A stretch of DNA of 64,000 bases from Planosporangium spinosum (GTDB taxonomy: Bacteria; Actinomycetota; Actinomycetes; Mycobacteriales; Micromonosporaceae). Of the stretch, positions 36,688 through 45,593 are shown in pieces (within the stretch, counting starts at the first letter, position 1; every line of letters starts with the position of its first letter). Below the pieces are notes generated by a model. That model searched no databases and was not told where the DNA came from. It was given only the letters and a program-made list of their open reading frames with translations. The stretch spans positions 235,120 to 299,119 of the forward strand of contig NZ_JBLYUB010000007.1 in NCBI RefSeq assembly GCF_049999945.1, given 5' to 3'. The position numbers and the translations under genes are program-made.

Positions 36688-38483
36688 ACCTGTTGACTCG
36701 TCGTCGTCCCCGCGCCGTCCCCGAGGTGGGGACGATCGTCCCCGGCAGCCCGGACGCCGTCGAGGTCGGCGGACGGTCCGTGCGCGTCGGGGACGGTTAC
36801 ACCGCCACCCTGGCCGTGACCGGCTACCCGGCTGAAGTCGGCCCCGGCTGGCTCGAGCCGCTGCTCGCCCACCCGGGTCGGGTGGACGTCTCGCTGCACA
36901 TCGAGCCCGTCCCGTCCGTGGTGGCTTCGCAGCGGCTGCGTAAGCAGCGCGGCCGGTTCGAGGCGAGCCGTCGGCAGGATGCGGCCAAGGGCCGCCTGGA
37001 TGACCCGGAGCTGGACGCCGCCGCGGTCGACGCCGCCGAGTTGGCCGCCCGCGTCGCCCGGGGCGAGGCCCGGCTGTTCCGCCTCGGCCTGTACCTGACC
37101 GTGCACGCCGACACCGAGGACGAGCTGGCCGATCGGGTCACCGAGGTCCGTGCCCTGGCATCGTCGCTGCTGCTCGACGTGGCCCCGGCCACCTGGCGGC
37201 AGCTGCAGGGCTGGATCACCGGCCTGCCCCTGGCCTTCGACGCCCTGGGCATGAAGAGGGTGTTCGACACCGACGCCCTCGCCGCGAGCTTCCCGTTCAC
37301 GTCGCCGGACCTGCCCACCACGGCGGGGGACAGCGGCATGGGCGTCCTGTACGGGCTGAACCTGTACTCGCCCGGGGTCGTCGTGTGGGACCGGTGGGCG
37401 CAGTCGAACTACAACTCGGTCATCCTCGCCCGCTCCGGTGAGGGAAAGTCCTACCTGGCCAAGCTCGACCTGCTGCGCAACCTCTACCTGGGGGTTGAGG
37501 CGTTCGTCATCGACCCCGAAGACGAGTACGTCAAGCTCGCCGAGGCTGTCGGCGGCACCATCATCCGACCGGGCGCCCCCGGCGTACGGATCAACCCGCT
37601 CGACCTGTCCCAGGCGGACGGTGACGACGCCCTGGTGCGGCGGGCGCTGTTCATGCAGACCTTCGTCGCCGTCCTGACCAGCGGTGACGGCACCACCGGC
37701 GCGGCTGCGGTGTCGCCACAGGAGGCCGCCGCCCTCGACGTCGCGGTCCTGGCCGCGTACCGGGCCAAGGGCATCACCACCGATCCGCGCACCTGGCAGC
37801 GCCCGGCGCCGCTACTGGCCGACGTCGCCGAAGCCCTCGCCGGGGCGGGCGACGCCGGGCATACCCTCGCCGCGCGGCTGCACCCCTACGTGGCCGGCTC
37901 GTTCAAGGGCCTGTTCGACGGCCCAACCAGCACCACCCCGAACGGGCACCTCGTGGTCTACGCGATCAAGGACCTGCCCGAAGAGCTCAAGCCGATCGGC
38001 ACGCTACTCATCCTCGACGCGATCTGGCGCACTGTCAGCACCGCCAACCGCACCGGAGCATCAGGCTCCCGATCGGAGGCCCGGCGGCTGGTGTTGGTGG
38101 ACGAGGCGTGGCTGATGCTGCGCGCCGGCCTCGGTGCGCAGTTCCTGTTCCGCCTGTCCAAGAGCGCCCGCAAGTACGGCGCGGGCCTGTCGGTGATCAC
38201 CCAGGACGCCGCCGACGTGCTCGCCACCGAGGTCGGCCGGGCGGTGGTGTCCAACGCGGCCACGCAGGTGCTGCTGCGGCAGGCGCCACAGGCCATCGAC
38301 GCCGTCACCGAGGCGTTCGGGCTCACCGACGGCGAGCGGGCGTTCCTGCTGTCCAGCGCACGCGGGGACGCACTCCTCGCAAGTGGATCTTCGCGGGTGG
38401 CGTTCCACAGTCTCGCCTCCGACGCCGAGCACGACCTGGTCGTGACCGGCCCGCAGTCCGGCACAGGTTCCGCCCGCCGGTAA
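36684..38483 (+). CDS. virB4: VirB4-family conjugation ATPase
   Basis: A 599-residue cytoplasmic ATPase that powers type IV secretion. Walker A is VILARSGEGKSYLAKLDLL (~residues 248-266). A VIDPEDEYVKLAEAVGG motif follows. Walker B is RRLVLVDEAWLMLRAGLG (~470), then GLSVITQDAADVLATEVGR and NAATQVLLRQ. These match VirB4/TraC. The N-terminal ~200 residues correspond to the CagE-like domain. Neighbours encode the PrgI-like protein before and a membrane protein after. Confidence 0.92.
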   Translation: MNLLTRRRPRAVPEVGTIVPGSPDAVEVGGRSVRVGDGYTATLAVTGYPAEVGPGWLEPLLAHPGRVDVSLHIEPVPSVVASQRLRKQRGRFEASRRQDAAKGRLDDPELDAAAVDAAELAARVARGEARLFRLGLYLTVHADTEDELADRVTEVRALASSLLLDVAPATWRQLQGWITGLPLAFDALGMKRVFDTDALAASFPFTSPDLPTTAGDSGMGVLYGLNLYSPGVVVWDRWAQSNYNSVILARSGEGKSYLAKLDLLRNLYLGVEAFVIDPEDEYVKLAEAVGGTIIRPGAPGVRINPLDLSQADGDDALVRRALFMQTFVAVLTSGDGTTGAAAVSPQEAAALDVAVLAAYRAKGITTDPRTWQRPAPLLADVAEALAGAGDAGHTLAARLHPYVAGSFKGLFDGPTSTTPNGHLVVYAIKDLPEELKPIGTLLILDAIWRTVSTANRTGASGSRSEARRLVLVDEAWLMLRAGLGAQFLFRLSKSARKYGAGLSVITQDAADVLATEVGRAVVSNAATQVLLRQAPQAIDAVTEAFGLTDGERAFLLSSARGDALLASGSSRVAFHSLASDAEHDLVVTGPQSGTGSARR

Positions 38484-38512
38484 TCCCCTCAGCTGATCCA
38501 GGAGACCCCTCA

Positions 38513-39901
38513 ATGTCCTTCGTCGCGCTGCTCACCGTACCGTCCCGCCTGCTGGCGGCGTCGTCCCCGCCGTCCCCGGCTCCGCCCCCGCCGTCCCCGC
38601 CCGGGTGTGTGCCGGGCCGCGACGGCATCCCCGACTCAGTGCTCGGCAAGGTGCTGTGTGGCTCGTGGGGACCGGACGCACCGGCGGCGGTGTGGTCCTT
38701 CGTCCGCGAGCGGTGGCCGCTGCTGCTCGCCAGCTTCGCCCTGCTCGTCGCTCTGATCCTCGCCTGGCGGGCGTGGCGACGCCGGGTGTGGCGCTCGCAC
38801 GCCGCGCAGGCGCGTTGGTTGCAGATCACCCCGCCGGTCACCGCCACCCCGGCCGCCACTGTGGGGCTGTGGCGGCTGCTCGCCACCGCCCTGCCGGTGC
38901 CGGGCCGGTGGACGTTGCGCCCGGCCCGGATCGTGTGGGAGGTCGTCGCCGATCCCGACGGGATGCGCGCGGGCCTGTGGCTGCCGCCCGGGGTGAACCC
39001 GACCGCCGTGGTCCGGCTGCTGCAACGCGCCTGGCCCGGCGTCCGTGCCGAACAGAGCGCCCCGCCGGCCGTGCCGACCACCGGCACCGTGACGACCCTC
39101 GCGCTCGTGCCGACCCAGCCGGACTGGCTCCCGCTGGTCGAGGACACCGCCCAGGCCGGTCGGCGCGGCGGCCCCGATCCGAACGCGCCGGAGGAGGACC
39201 AGCTCCGCGCCGTCTACGACGGGCTCGCCTCGGCCGGGCGCACCGGCGGCGGGCTGCTGCAGGTGCACATCAGCCGGGCACCGGCGCACCGGCTGCGGGT
39301 GTTGCGCCGGGCGATGACCCACCCCGAGCGGGTCCGCCGCACCCGGGGTGCATCCCGCGCGGTCGGGCTGCTCGCGGACGGACTCCGGACGTTGATCATC
39401 GGCGTGCTCGATCTCGTCACCCCTGGCCCATCCGCGAGCAAGCGCCGCCCAGGGCCGGCCGACCCGTACATGGCGGAGTTGGCCCGGCGGGCACGCGCCA
39501 AGTACGCCAACGCGCCGCACCTGCTCGTCGCGGTGCACGCGGTTGCGGTCGGCCCCACCAAGCCGGCCGCCCTGGCCGCCGCCGCCGACATCACCTCCGG
39601 GTACGGGCTGCTGTCGGCGCACTTGACCCGCCGGCGGCTACGTCGAGGCGCCACCACCGAGGCGATGCGGTGGGTGCCGGAGGCCCGGATGAGCCTCGCC
39701 TCGGTGGCCGAAGCCGCCGCCCTCGCCGGGCTGCCCGCAGAGCCCGCCGCCTACGGGCTGCCCGGTGCCGCGTCCCGGCGCCGCACCGCCAACCGCGACA
39801 CCTTCCGCATCGGCACCGCCGACCGGCCGCGCCGCCTGCCGTCGACCACCAAGCCCGATCCCGATGACGATGACCTGCCGAGCGTCTGGAGCCCCGCATG
39901 A
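38513..39901 (+). CDS. Membrane-anchored conjugation protein of unknown function
   Basis: A 462-residue protein starting at ATG 38513 after AGGAGA. A short Pro-rich stretch (PPSPAPPPPSPPGC) and one clear helix (WPLLLASFALLVALILAWRAW, ~62-82) precede a ~380-residue soluble region. That region has no nucleotide-binding motif. It has VVRLLQRAWPGVRAEQ and MAELARRARAKYANAPHLLVAVHAVA. It overlaps the coupling ATPase by four bases. This suggests a membrane adaptor for that ATPase; the N-terminal membrane part usual for VirD4 seems to be missing from the ATPase itself. Confidence 0.65.
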   Translation: MSFVALLTVPSRLLAASSPPSPAPPPPSPPGCVPGRDGIPDSVLGKVLCGSWGPDAPAAVWSFVRERWPLLLASFALLVALILAWRAWRRRVWRSHAAQARWLQITPPVTATPAATVGLWRLLATALPVPGRWTLRPARIVWEVVADPDGMRAGLWLPPGVNPTAVVRLLQRAWPGVRAEQSAPPAVPTTGTVTTLALVPTQPDWLPLVEDTAQAGRRGGPDPNAPEEDQLRAVYDGLASAGRTGGGLLQVHISRAPAHRLRVLRRAMTHPERVRRTRGASRAVGLLADGLRTLIIGVLDLVTPGPSASKRRPGPADPYMAELARRARAKYANAPHLLVAVHAVAVGPTKPAALAAAADITSGYGLLSAHLTRRRLRRGATTEAMRWVPEARMSLASVAEAAALAGLPAEPAAYGLPGAASRRRTANRDTFRIGTADRPRRLPSTTKPDPDDDDLPSVWSPA

Positions 39902-41526
39902 CCATCAATCCCACCAGCAACAACACCGCCGGCGGCAGCAGTACGGAGAGGGCAGGCACGGCGCGGCCGAGGTTGAACCTGGTGCCCTTGGACCAGCGGC
40001 AGGGCATCGGCGGGAAGGTCATCGGCGTCACCAACGCCGGCCCGCGCATGCGGGTCGGGATCTCGCTGCCGGACTGCCGCTACCACGTGCACGCGCTCGG
40101 CCCGACCGGCACCGGCAAGACCACCCTGCTGATGAACATGATCCTCGACGACGTCGAGGCCGGACGCGGTGTCGCCGCGTTCGACCCGGCCAAAGGTGAC
40201 CTGATCCGCGACCTCCTGGACCGGATGCCCAAAGAGGCCGGTGACCGCCTCGTGCTGATCGACCCGGACGAGCGGCACGCGCCCCCGGTGATCAACCTGC
40301 TCGACCCGGCTGTGCACGGCGGCACCCCGCACGACGTGGCCGCCAACGTCACCGCCGTCATGTCCAAGGTATGGGCGCGCTGGTGGGGCCACCGCTCGGC
40401 CGACATCTGCTACCACGCCCTGCTCACCTTGGCCCACCGGGAAGGCTCCACCCTCGCCCAGTTGCCGCGGCTGCTGTCGGACACCAAGTGGCGCGCCGAG
40501 CGGGTCAAGGTCGTCACCAAGGGTTTGAACGCGTGGGAGGGAACCACCCTGGCCGAGTTCTGGGAGGGCTTCGACGGCCTCCCGGCTGGGCAGCGCGCCG
40601 GCCTGGTCGCCCCGCTGCTATCCCGACTCCGGTTGGTGCTCGCACACCCGATGGCGAACTCGCTGTTCGGCGTGCCGGCCACGACGTTCTCCTTCGCCGA
40701 CATCCTCGACGGCGGCGTGCTGCTGGCCCGGCTACCGAAGGGTGTCCTCGGGGAGGACGGCACCCGGCTCATCGGGTCGCTGCTGCTGGCGGGGTTGTGG
40801 CAGGCCACTACCGCCCGCGCCCGCATCCCGGAGGCCCAGCGGCCGGACGCCATGGTCGTGCTTGACGAGTGTCACAACTTCCTGCACCTGCCCATCGGTA
40901 TCGATGACGCTCTCGCCGAGGCCCGCGGCCTGCACACGAGCTTCGTGCTCGCGCATCAGTATCTGGGCCAGTTGTCCAGGGAGATGGTGGAGGCCATCGA
41001 CGCCAATGCCCGCAACAAGGTGTACTTCGCCCTCGCCCCGCGAGACGCCGTCGACCAGGCGAGGCACCTGCGCCCGTACCTGGACGACGGGGACCTGATT
41101 CGCCTCGGCGGCTACGAGGTCGTGCTGCGGCCGGTCGCCCAGGGCCGAGTGGTGCCCCCGGTCACCGCCGACACCGAACCGCCCCCACCGCCGGTCAAGG
41201 GCAGAGCCACGCAGCTGCGTGAGGCGGCGCGGGAGCACACCGGCCTGTCACACGACGAACGCAGGAACCTGCTCGGCGCCGCGGTGACCGTTGCCCCCGG
41301 CTCTGAGGAGGAGCCGTCGGACGAGGTTGCGGTGCCGGAGCTGGTCTTCCGCAACACCTTCGCTGCTGCGGGCGAGCGGTCTAACGAGACCTCTAACGAG
41401 ACGTCAAACGAGCGATCTAACGAGTTTTCTAACGAGTCCGAACGCTCGTTAGACCGCGCCCCCTATGACACGTCGTACGCGCACGTCACACCGGTTGAGG
41501 AGGACTGGTGGACCGGAACCGACTGA
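39898..41526 (+). CDS. VirD4/TraG-like coupling ATPase
   Basis: A 542-residue ATPase. The P-loop HALGPTGTGKTTLLMNMIL is at ~66-84. A DPAKGDLIRDLL motif follows. Walker B is AMVVLDECHNFLHL (~318). The HQYLGQLSREMVEAIDANARNKVYF motif is typical of coupling proteins that bring DNA to the conjugation channel. No N-terminal membrane helices are present, unlike most VirD4 proteins. The C-terminus contains repeats SNETSNETSNERSNEFSNES, encoded by TCTAACGAG units within an inverted repeat. Confidence 0.85.
   Translation: MTINPTSNNTAGGSSTERAGTARPRLNLVPLDQRQGIGGKVIGVTNAGPRMRVGISLPDCRYHVHALGPTGTGKTTLLMNMILDDVEAGRGVAAFDPAKGDLIRDLLDRMPKEAGDRLVLIDPDERHAPPVINLLDPAVHGGTPHDVAANVTAVMSKVWARWWGHRSADICYHALLTLAHREGSTLAQLPRLLSDTKWRAERVKVVTKGLNAWEGTTLAEFWEGFDGLPAGQRAGLVAPLLSRLRLVLAHPMANSLFGVPATTFSFADILDGGVLLARLPKGVLGEDGTRLIGSLLLAGLWQATTARARIPEAQRPDAMVVLDECHNFLHLPIGIDDALAEARGLHTSFVLAHQYLGQLSREMVEAIDANARNKVYFALAPRDAVDQARHLRPYLDDGDLIRLGGYEVVLRPVAQGRVVPPVTADTEPPPPPVKGRATQLREAAREHTGLSHDERRNLLGAAVTVAPGSEEEPSDEVAVPELVFRNTFAAAGERSNETSNETSNERSNEFSNESERSLDRAPYDTSYAHVTPVEEDWWTGTD
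41376..41457 (+). repeat. TCTAACGAG array bounded by a 13-bp inverted repeat
   Basis: TCTAACGAG occurs at 41380, 41392, 41416 and 41429, with TCAAACGAG at 41404, spaced by 12-13 bases. The whole set is bounded by GCGGTCTAACGAG (41376-41388) and its exact complement CTCGTTAGACCGC (41445-41457). It is translated as SNE repeats in the coupling protein. The spacing and dyad also fit a protein-binding site just before the replication-relaxation gene. Confidence 0.75.
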
Positions 41527-42398
41527 TAAGAGATATCACTCCTACTAGCACCCTGCGTTCTGCCCCTTCCGGGGACCGCCTGACGGCGTCCATCGTGGCC
41601 GGCGAACTGACCCGGCTCACACCTCGTGACCAGCTCTTGCTCGACCTGCTCGACCAGCACAAGACCTTCACCACCGGCCAGCTCGTCGACGTCGCCTTCG
41701 GATCGGTCGGCCGCGCCCGCGCCCGGCTCAACACCCTGCTCGCCCGCGACATCCTCGACCGGTTCCGCCACTACCAGCGCCCCGGCTCGCAAGCCTGGCG
41801 GTGGACCCTCGGTCCGGTCGGCGCGGCCATCGTGGCGGCCGGACGCGGTGACACGCTGCCCCGCCCGGCCGCCGTGCGCGACGCCACGGCCCGACTCGCC
41901 ATGTCCCCGACGCTGGCGCACCTGCTGACCGTCAACGGGTTCTTCGCGGCGCTGACCGCGCACGCCCGCACCCACGGCGGCCGGTTGGCGCGGTGGTGGA
42001 ACGAGGCCCGGTGCCGGGAAGCGGTCGGCACGGTGGTCCGCCCGGACGGTCACGGCGTGTGGGACGACGGCGGCCGGGCGGTGCCGTTCTGGCTGGAGGC
42101 CGATCTCGGCACCGAAACGCTGGCGCGGGTCGTCGGCAAGCTAACCGGCTACGCCGCGCTCCTTCCGGCACGGGCGTATCCGGTGCTGTTCTGGCTGCCC
42201 ACGGCCGCCCGTGAGGCCAACCTGCACGCCCATCTCGCCCGTACCGGCGTCCCGGCCGGGGTGAGCGTGGTGACGGCCGCCGCCGACACCGCGCCCGACG
42301 GCCCGGCCGGGGCGGTATGGCGCGTTGTCGGGCGGCCCGGCCGGGTCAGCCTGGCAGACATGCCCGCGTCGGGGGATGGTGCGCCGTGGGACGGATAG
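41508..42398 (+). CDS. Replication-relaxation family protein
   Basis: A 296-residue protein of the Replic_Relax (PF13814) type. A winged-helix N-terminal region (LTRLTPRDQLLLDLLDQHKTFTTGQ, LVDVAFGSVGRARARLNTLLARDILDRF) precedes an alpha/beta domain with VPFWLEADLGTETLARVVGKLTGYAAL and AYPVLFWLPTAARE. The PF13814 family is linked to initiation of plasmid replication or relaxation. With no canonical relaxase in the window, it is a candidate DNA-processing partner of the conjugation machine. GTG 41508 lies within the end of the previous gene. Confidence 0.8.
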   Translation: MDRNRLIRDITPTSTLRSAPSGDRLTASIVAGELTRLTPRDQLLLDLLDQHKTFTTGQLVDVAFGSVGRARARLNTLLARDILDRFRHYQRPGSQAWRWTLGPVGAAIVAAGRGDTLPRPAAVRDATARLAMSPTLAHLLTVNGFFAALTAHARTHGGRLARWWNEARCREAVGTVVRPDGHGVWDDGGRAVPFWLEADLGTETLARVVGKLTGYAALLPARAYPVLFWLPTAAREANLHAHLARTGVPAGVSVVTAAADTAPDGPAGAVWRVVGRPGRVSLADMPASGDGAPWDG

Positions 42399-43408
42399 TC
42401 ACCTGCGTAGCCGTGGCGGCCCTGGCGTTGGTGGTCCTGGTGGCCGCTGCCGCCGCCGGCATCATCGGGGCGATAGCCGGCACCGGCGCAGGGGTGACGT
42501 GCCGAGCGACCCTCGCCAACCCCGGCGCCACCCCGGCCGGGCTCACCGCCGAACAGACCCGTAACGCCGGGGTGATCGTGGCCGTCGGTCAGCGCATGGC
42601 CGTCCCGACACGCGGGTGGGTGATCGCGGTCGCCACGGCGCTGCAAGAGTCCAACCTGATCAACTCGCCAGTTGCCACCGACCACGACTCGGTAGGGCTG
42701 TTCCAGCAACGCCCGAGCCAGGGGTGGGGCACCGTGGACCAGATCATGAACCCGGACTACGCCGCGACGAAGTTCTACGAACGGCTCGTGCGGGTGCCGG
42801 GGTGGCAGGCCATGACGCTCACCGACGCGGCGCAGGCAGTGCAACGGTCGGCGTACCCAGATGCGTACGCCACGCACGAGGCGCGGGCGGCGGCCATCGT
42901 CGCCGCGTACACCGGCGGGATCACCTGTGACGGAGGCGCCGGGGGACCGGGCGGGGACCTTCCGAGCCTGCCGCCGGACTTCACGCTGCCGGCCGACACC
43001 CCGCCGCCGGTGGTGGTGGCCATCCGGTGGGCGTTGGGCCAGCTCGGCACCCCGTACACCTTCGGCGGGGACTGCACGGCCCCGCATTCCGGTGTCCCGT
43101 CGCACCAATGTGACTGCTCGTCGCTGATGCAACAGGCGTACCGGGCGGCCGGCATCGGGCTACCGCGCACCACCCACGAACAGGTCCACGCCGGTACGCC
43201 GGTGGGCAGTCTGGCCGATGTGCGGCCCGGAGACCTGATCCTGATTCCGGGTAGCGACGGCACCCGCGACGATCCCGGGCATGTGGGTATGGCGATCGGG
43301 TCCGGGTTGCTGGTGCAAGCGCCCCAAACCGGCGACGTGGTGAAGGTCAGCAAACTATCCGGGTGGGTGTCGGAGGTGGCCGCTATTCGGAGAATCGTTC
43401 CCCAATAA
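42386..43408 (+). CDS. Membrane-anchored lytic transglycosylase/NlpC-P60 cell-wall hydrolase
   Basis: A 340-residue protein, the VirB1-like wall hydrolase of the system. An N-terminal membrane helix (IVTCVAVAALALVVLVAAAAAGIIG) is followed by a lysozyme-like domain (VIAVATALQESNLIN, DHDSVGLFQQRPSQGWGT). A C-terminal NlpC/P60 domain has the Cys nucleophile in QCDCSSLMQQAYRAAGI and the His in DDPGHVGMAIG. It would open peptidoglycan for the transfer channel. GTG 42386 overlaps the previous stop. It is the last gene of the operon. Confidence 0.9.
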   Translation: MGRIVTCVAVAALALVVLVAAAAAGIIGAIAGTGAGVTCRATLANPGATPAGLTAEQTRNAGVIVAVGQRMAVPTRGWVIAVATALQESNLINSPVATDHDSVGLFQQRPSQGWGTVDQIMNPDYAATKFYERLVRVPGWQAMTLTDAAQAVQRSAYPDAYATHEARAAAIVAAYTGGITCDGGAGGPGGDLPSLPPDFTLPADTPPPVVVAIRWALGQLGTPYTFGGDCTAPHSGVPSHQCDCSSLMQQAYRAAGIGLPRTTHEQVHAGTPVGSLADVRPGDLILIPGSDGTRDDPGHVGMAIGSGLLVQAPQTGDVVKVSKLSGWVSEVAAIRRIVPQ

Positions 43409-43472
43409 CCGAGGCTCACCATGGACACGGAAAAGGCGGTGCGGTAAAGAGAGATTCCACACAGTCATCGAC

Positions 43473-43505
43473 TTGACTTCATTGCCGGATCGAGCGTCCA
43501 TGGAC
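43473..43505 (+). promoter_or_regulatory. Promoter/operator module, copy 1
   Basis: TTGACT (43473) is followed after 10 bases by ATCGAGCGTCCATGGAC (43489-43505). The same arrangement, with TTGACA and identical spacing, recurs at 44206-44238. It sits 35 bases upstream of the start at 43540. Confidence 0.55.
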
Positions 43506-43539
43506 ATGTAAGCAATTGCCGAACGAAAGGGGAAAGACA

Positions 43540-43944
43540 ATGCCGACTACCGCCCCCGCAAGCGTTCGATTCGAGTCCGTGCGCGACGCCGTGAAGTTGG
43601 TAGCGGCTGACTGTGCCGCCCCGACGTTGGTCACGCTGATCGGCACTGGGGCCACGGTCACCGGCCGCGCGGAAGCGGTCCCCGGCGGTGCGCTGACCGC
43701 CGACGCGGCCGCCGCGACGCTTGCCAGCATGGCGTGGCTGATCGCCCGCCACCCCGGCATGTTCGGCGCCGACGTGGCCGGGTACGCCGTCGTCCTGCCC
43801 GGTGAGCGCGTCGCGTTCGCCGCTGACCGGGCCGGGCGCACCCACCACATTCAACTCCCTGGAGCCCCGACCGAGCCGCTACGCCGCGACCGGTGGGGCG
43901 GCATCTGTGACGGACTCATCGCCATGATCAATTCCGCGCGCTGA
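43540..43944 (+). CDS. Small conserved accessory protein, function unknown
   Basis: A 134-residue soluble protein starting MPTTAPASVRFESVRD after GAAAGGGG. No membrane segment or motif is recognised. The middle is Ala-rich (GALTADAAAATLASMAWLIARHPG). It stands alone with its own promoter module and is followed by a strong hairpin. It is therefore probably a monocistronic element gene. Confidence 0.6.
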   Translation: MPTTAPASVRFESVRDAVKLVAADCAAPTLVTLIGTGATVTGRAEAVPGGALTADAAAATLASMAWLIARHPGMFGADVAGYAVVLPGERVAFAADRAGRTHHIQLPGAPTEPLRRDRWGGICDGLIAMINSAR

Positions 43945-43967
43945 CCCACCCCCGCCCCACCGTCACC

Positions 43968-43995
43968 CCGCGCCCGGCCGACCGGCCGGGCGCGG
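43968..43995 (+). terminator. 12-bp GC-only hairpin after 43944
   Basis: CCGCGCCCGGCC (43968-43979) and GGCCGGGCGCGG (43984-43995) form a perfect stem with a four-base loop, 24 bases after the stop. The rest of the gap 43996-44339 is non-coding and holds the second promoter/operator module. Confidence 0.7.
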
Positions 43996-44205
43996 TGCGT
44001 TTCCGGGCACCCAAGACCCGGCCCGCCCACGGCCCCGTACGCCCCGTGCCCCGCCACGTCTATGTATCGCCACGCGCCCCCCATGGAAAGTCGTGCCACG
44101 GCGATTACAGGGCCACCAAATAGCGCCCGCACCGAAACGCCCCCCGACATCGAGACCGTAACGTCCCCCTGTTGGGGTTCCCGGAAAGAGTCATGAAAAC
44201 CGGGA

Positions 44206-44238
44206 TTGACAATCACCGGGCATCGAGCGTCCATGGAC
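44206..44238 (+). promoter_or_regulatory. Promoter/operator module, copy 2, with CGTCCATGGACG palindrome
   Basis: TTGACA (44206-44211), 10 bases, then ATCGAGCGTCCATGGAC (44222-44238). The part CGTCCATGGACG (44228-44239) is a perfect 12-base palindrome. The 17 conserved bases and the spacing match copy 1 at 43473-43505. It lies ~100 bases before the start at 44340. Confidence 0.6.
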
Positions 44239-44339
44239 GTGGGCAACAAAAACCGCCCCGGCGAAACGCCAAAGTAAAGCGCACCGCATTAGCGGAATCG
44301 CTATTGCCAACCCCATTTCCGTACGGAGGTTTACCCGCC

Positions 44340-45506
44340 ATGACCGCGCCCACCACCACCCCCGCCGCCGAGACCGTCGCCCGCACCCTGACCGCCTACC
44401 CCGACGGCATCACCGCCCGCGACCTCGCCGCCGCCGCCGGGGTCGGCAACTCCACCGCCGCCAAGATCCTCGCCGCCATGGAGACCGCCGGCACCGCCAC
44501 CCGCACCGCCGGCACCGCCAACGGCAACCGCAAGGCCGCAGACATCTGGCGCCCCGCCACCGCCACCGCCACCGCCACCGAGGAGGCCACCGTGACCACC
44601 ACCGACGAGACCACCGCAGCCGACGACGCGTCCCCGGCGACGGACGAGACCAGCACCGCCGACGACGCGGCCCCCGCGACCGGCGAGACCAGCACCGCCG
44701 ACGACGCGGCGCCGGTGACGCTGGTCGAGGCGCCGGTGTCCGGGGCGCCGGTGTCGGGCGCACCGTCCGGCACCGGCGACCACCTGAAGATCGTGATGGT
44801 GGCCGGGGTGCTCGGTGACCACCCCGACGGGGTGAGCGCGGCCGACGTAGTCGAGCAGTCCGGCCTGCGGGCGGCGGTCGTGGCGCGGGTGCTGACCGCG
44901 ATGGAGGTTGCTGGGGCGGCGGTGCGCAAGCCGGCCGACGGCCCCGACGGGGCCGACCTGTGGATTCGGGGTGAGGCGGACCTGAGCACTGTGGACCTCG
45001 CCAACGCGGCCCCGTACCGCGAGTGCGTGTGCACCTGCGGGCACCGGCACCGGGTGAGGACCGGCGTCGCGGTCACCACCCGTCGCACCGGCCGCACCAC
45101 CGGCGAGATCAACAGTGACGGGTCGGCGAAGCTCGGCAAGAACGGCCTGCGCAACCTGGTCGAGGCGTTCATGCGCGACCTCGGCCCCGGCCACGACGTG
45201 ACCCCGGGCACCGTCGGGCGGGAGTTGGGCGGACGTAGCTCGGGCGCGTGCGGCAACGCCATGGAGAAGCTCGTGGTCGCCGGGGTGCTGGTGCTGACCA
45301 GTGAGGCGCCGGTGAAGTACGCCCTCGCCGACGACGCGCCCGCCCCCACTGCCGAGGTGGCCGCGCTGATGGCCCGCCCGGTGATCAGCGACGACGACAC
45401 CCCGGCGAGCACTGATGATGCCCCGGCCACCGACGAGGCCGCGACCACCGCTGACGCCCCGACCATCGACGAGGCCCCCGCCGAGCTGACCGCCGCCGGG
45501 CGATGA
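44340..45506 (+). CDS. Protein with repeated winged-helix segments
   Basis: A 388-residue protein. Two MarR/IclR-like winged-helix segments are visible: ~8-55 (VARTLTAYPDGITARDLAA, NSTAAKILAAMETAGTATR) and ~150-200 (DHPDGVSAADVVEQSGL, AAVVARVLTAMEVAGAAVRK). A third, weaker one (~265-325) contains LRNLVEAFMRDLGPGHDVTP. A Thr/Ala/Asp-rich linker separates the first two and another makes up the tail. A CTCGHRH patch precedes the third segment. It is probably a DNA-binding organiser or regulator of the element. The operator-like module upstream suggests autoregulation. Confidence 0.65.
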   Translation: MTAPTTTPAAETVARTLTAYPDGITARDLAAAAGVGNSTAAKILAAMETAGTATRTAGTANGNRKAADIWRPATATATATEEATVTTTDETTAADDASPATDETSTADDAAPATGETSTADDAAPVTLVEAPVSGAPVSGAPSGTGDHLKIVMVAGVLGDHPDGVSAADVVEQSGLRAAVVARVLTAMEVAGAAVRKPADGPDGADLWIRGEADLSTVDLANAAPYRECVCTCGHRHRVRTGVAVTTRRTGRTTGEINSDGSAKLGKNGLRNLVEAFMRDLGPGHDVTPGTVGRELGGRSSGACGNAMEKLVVAGVLVLTSEAPVKYALADDAPAPTAEVAALMARPVISDDDTPASTDDAPATDEAATTADAPTIDEAPAELTAAGR

Positions 45507-45593
45507 GCCGCCGCGCGCCGGGGCCGGCCTTCCCCGCCGGCCCCGGCGCGGCGCCCCGCTGTGACCACCGACCACCGCAAGGAGGAAGCCCCC

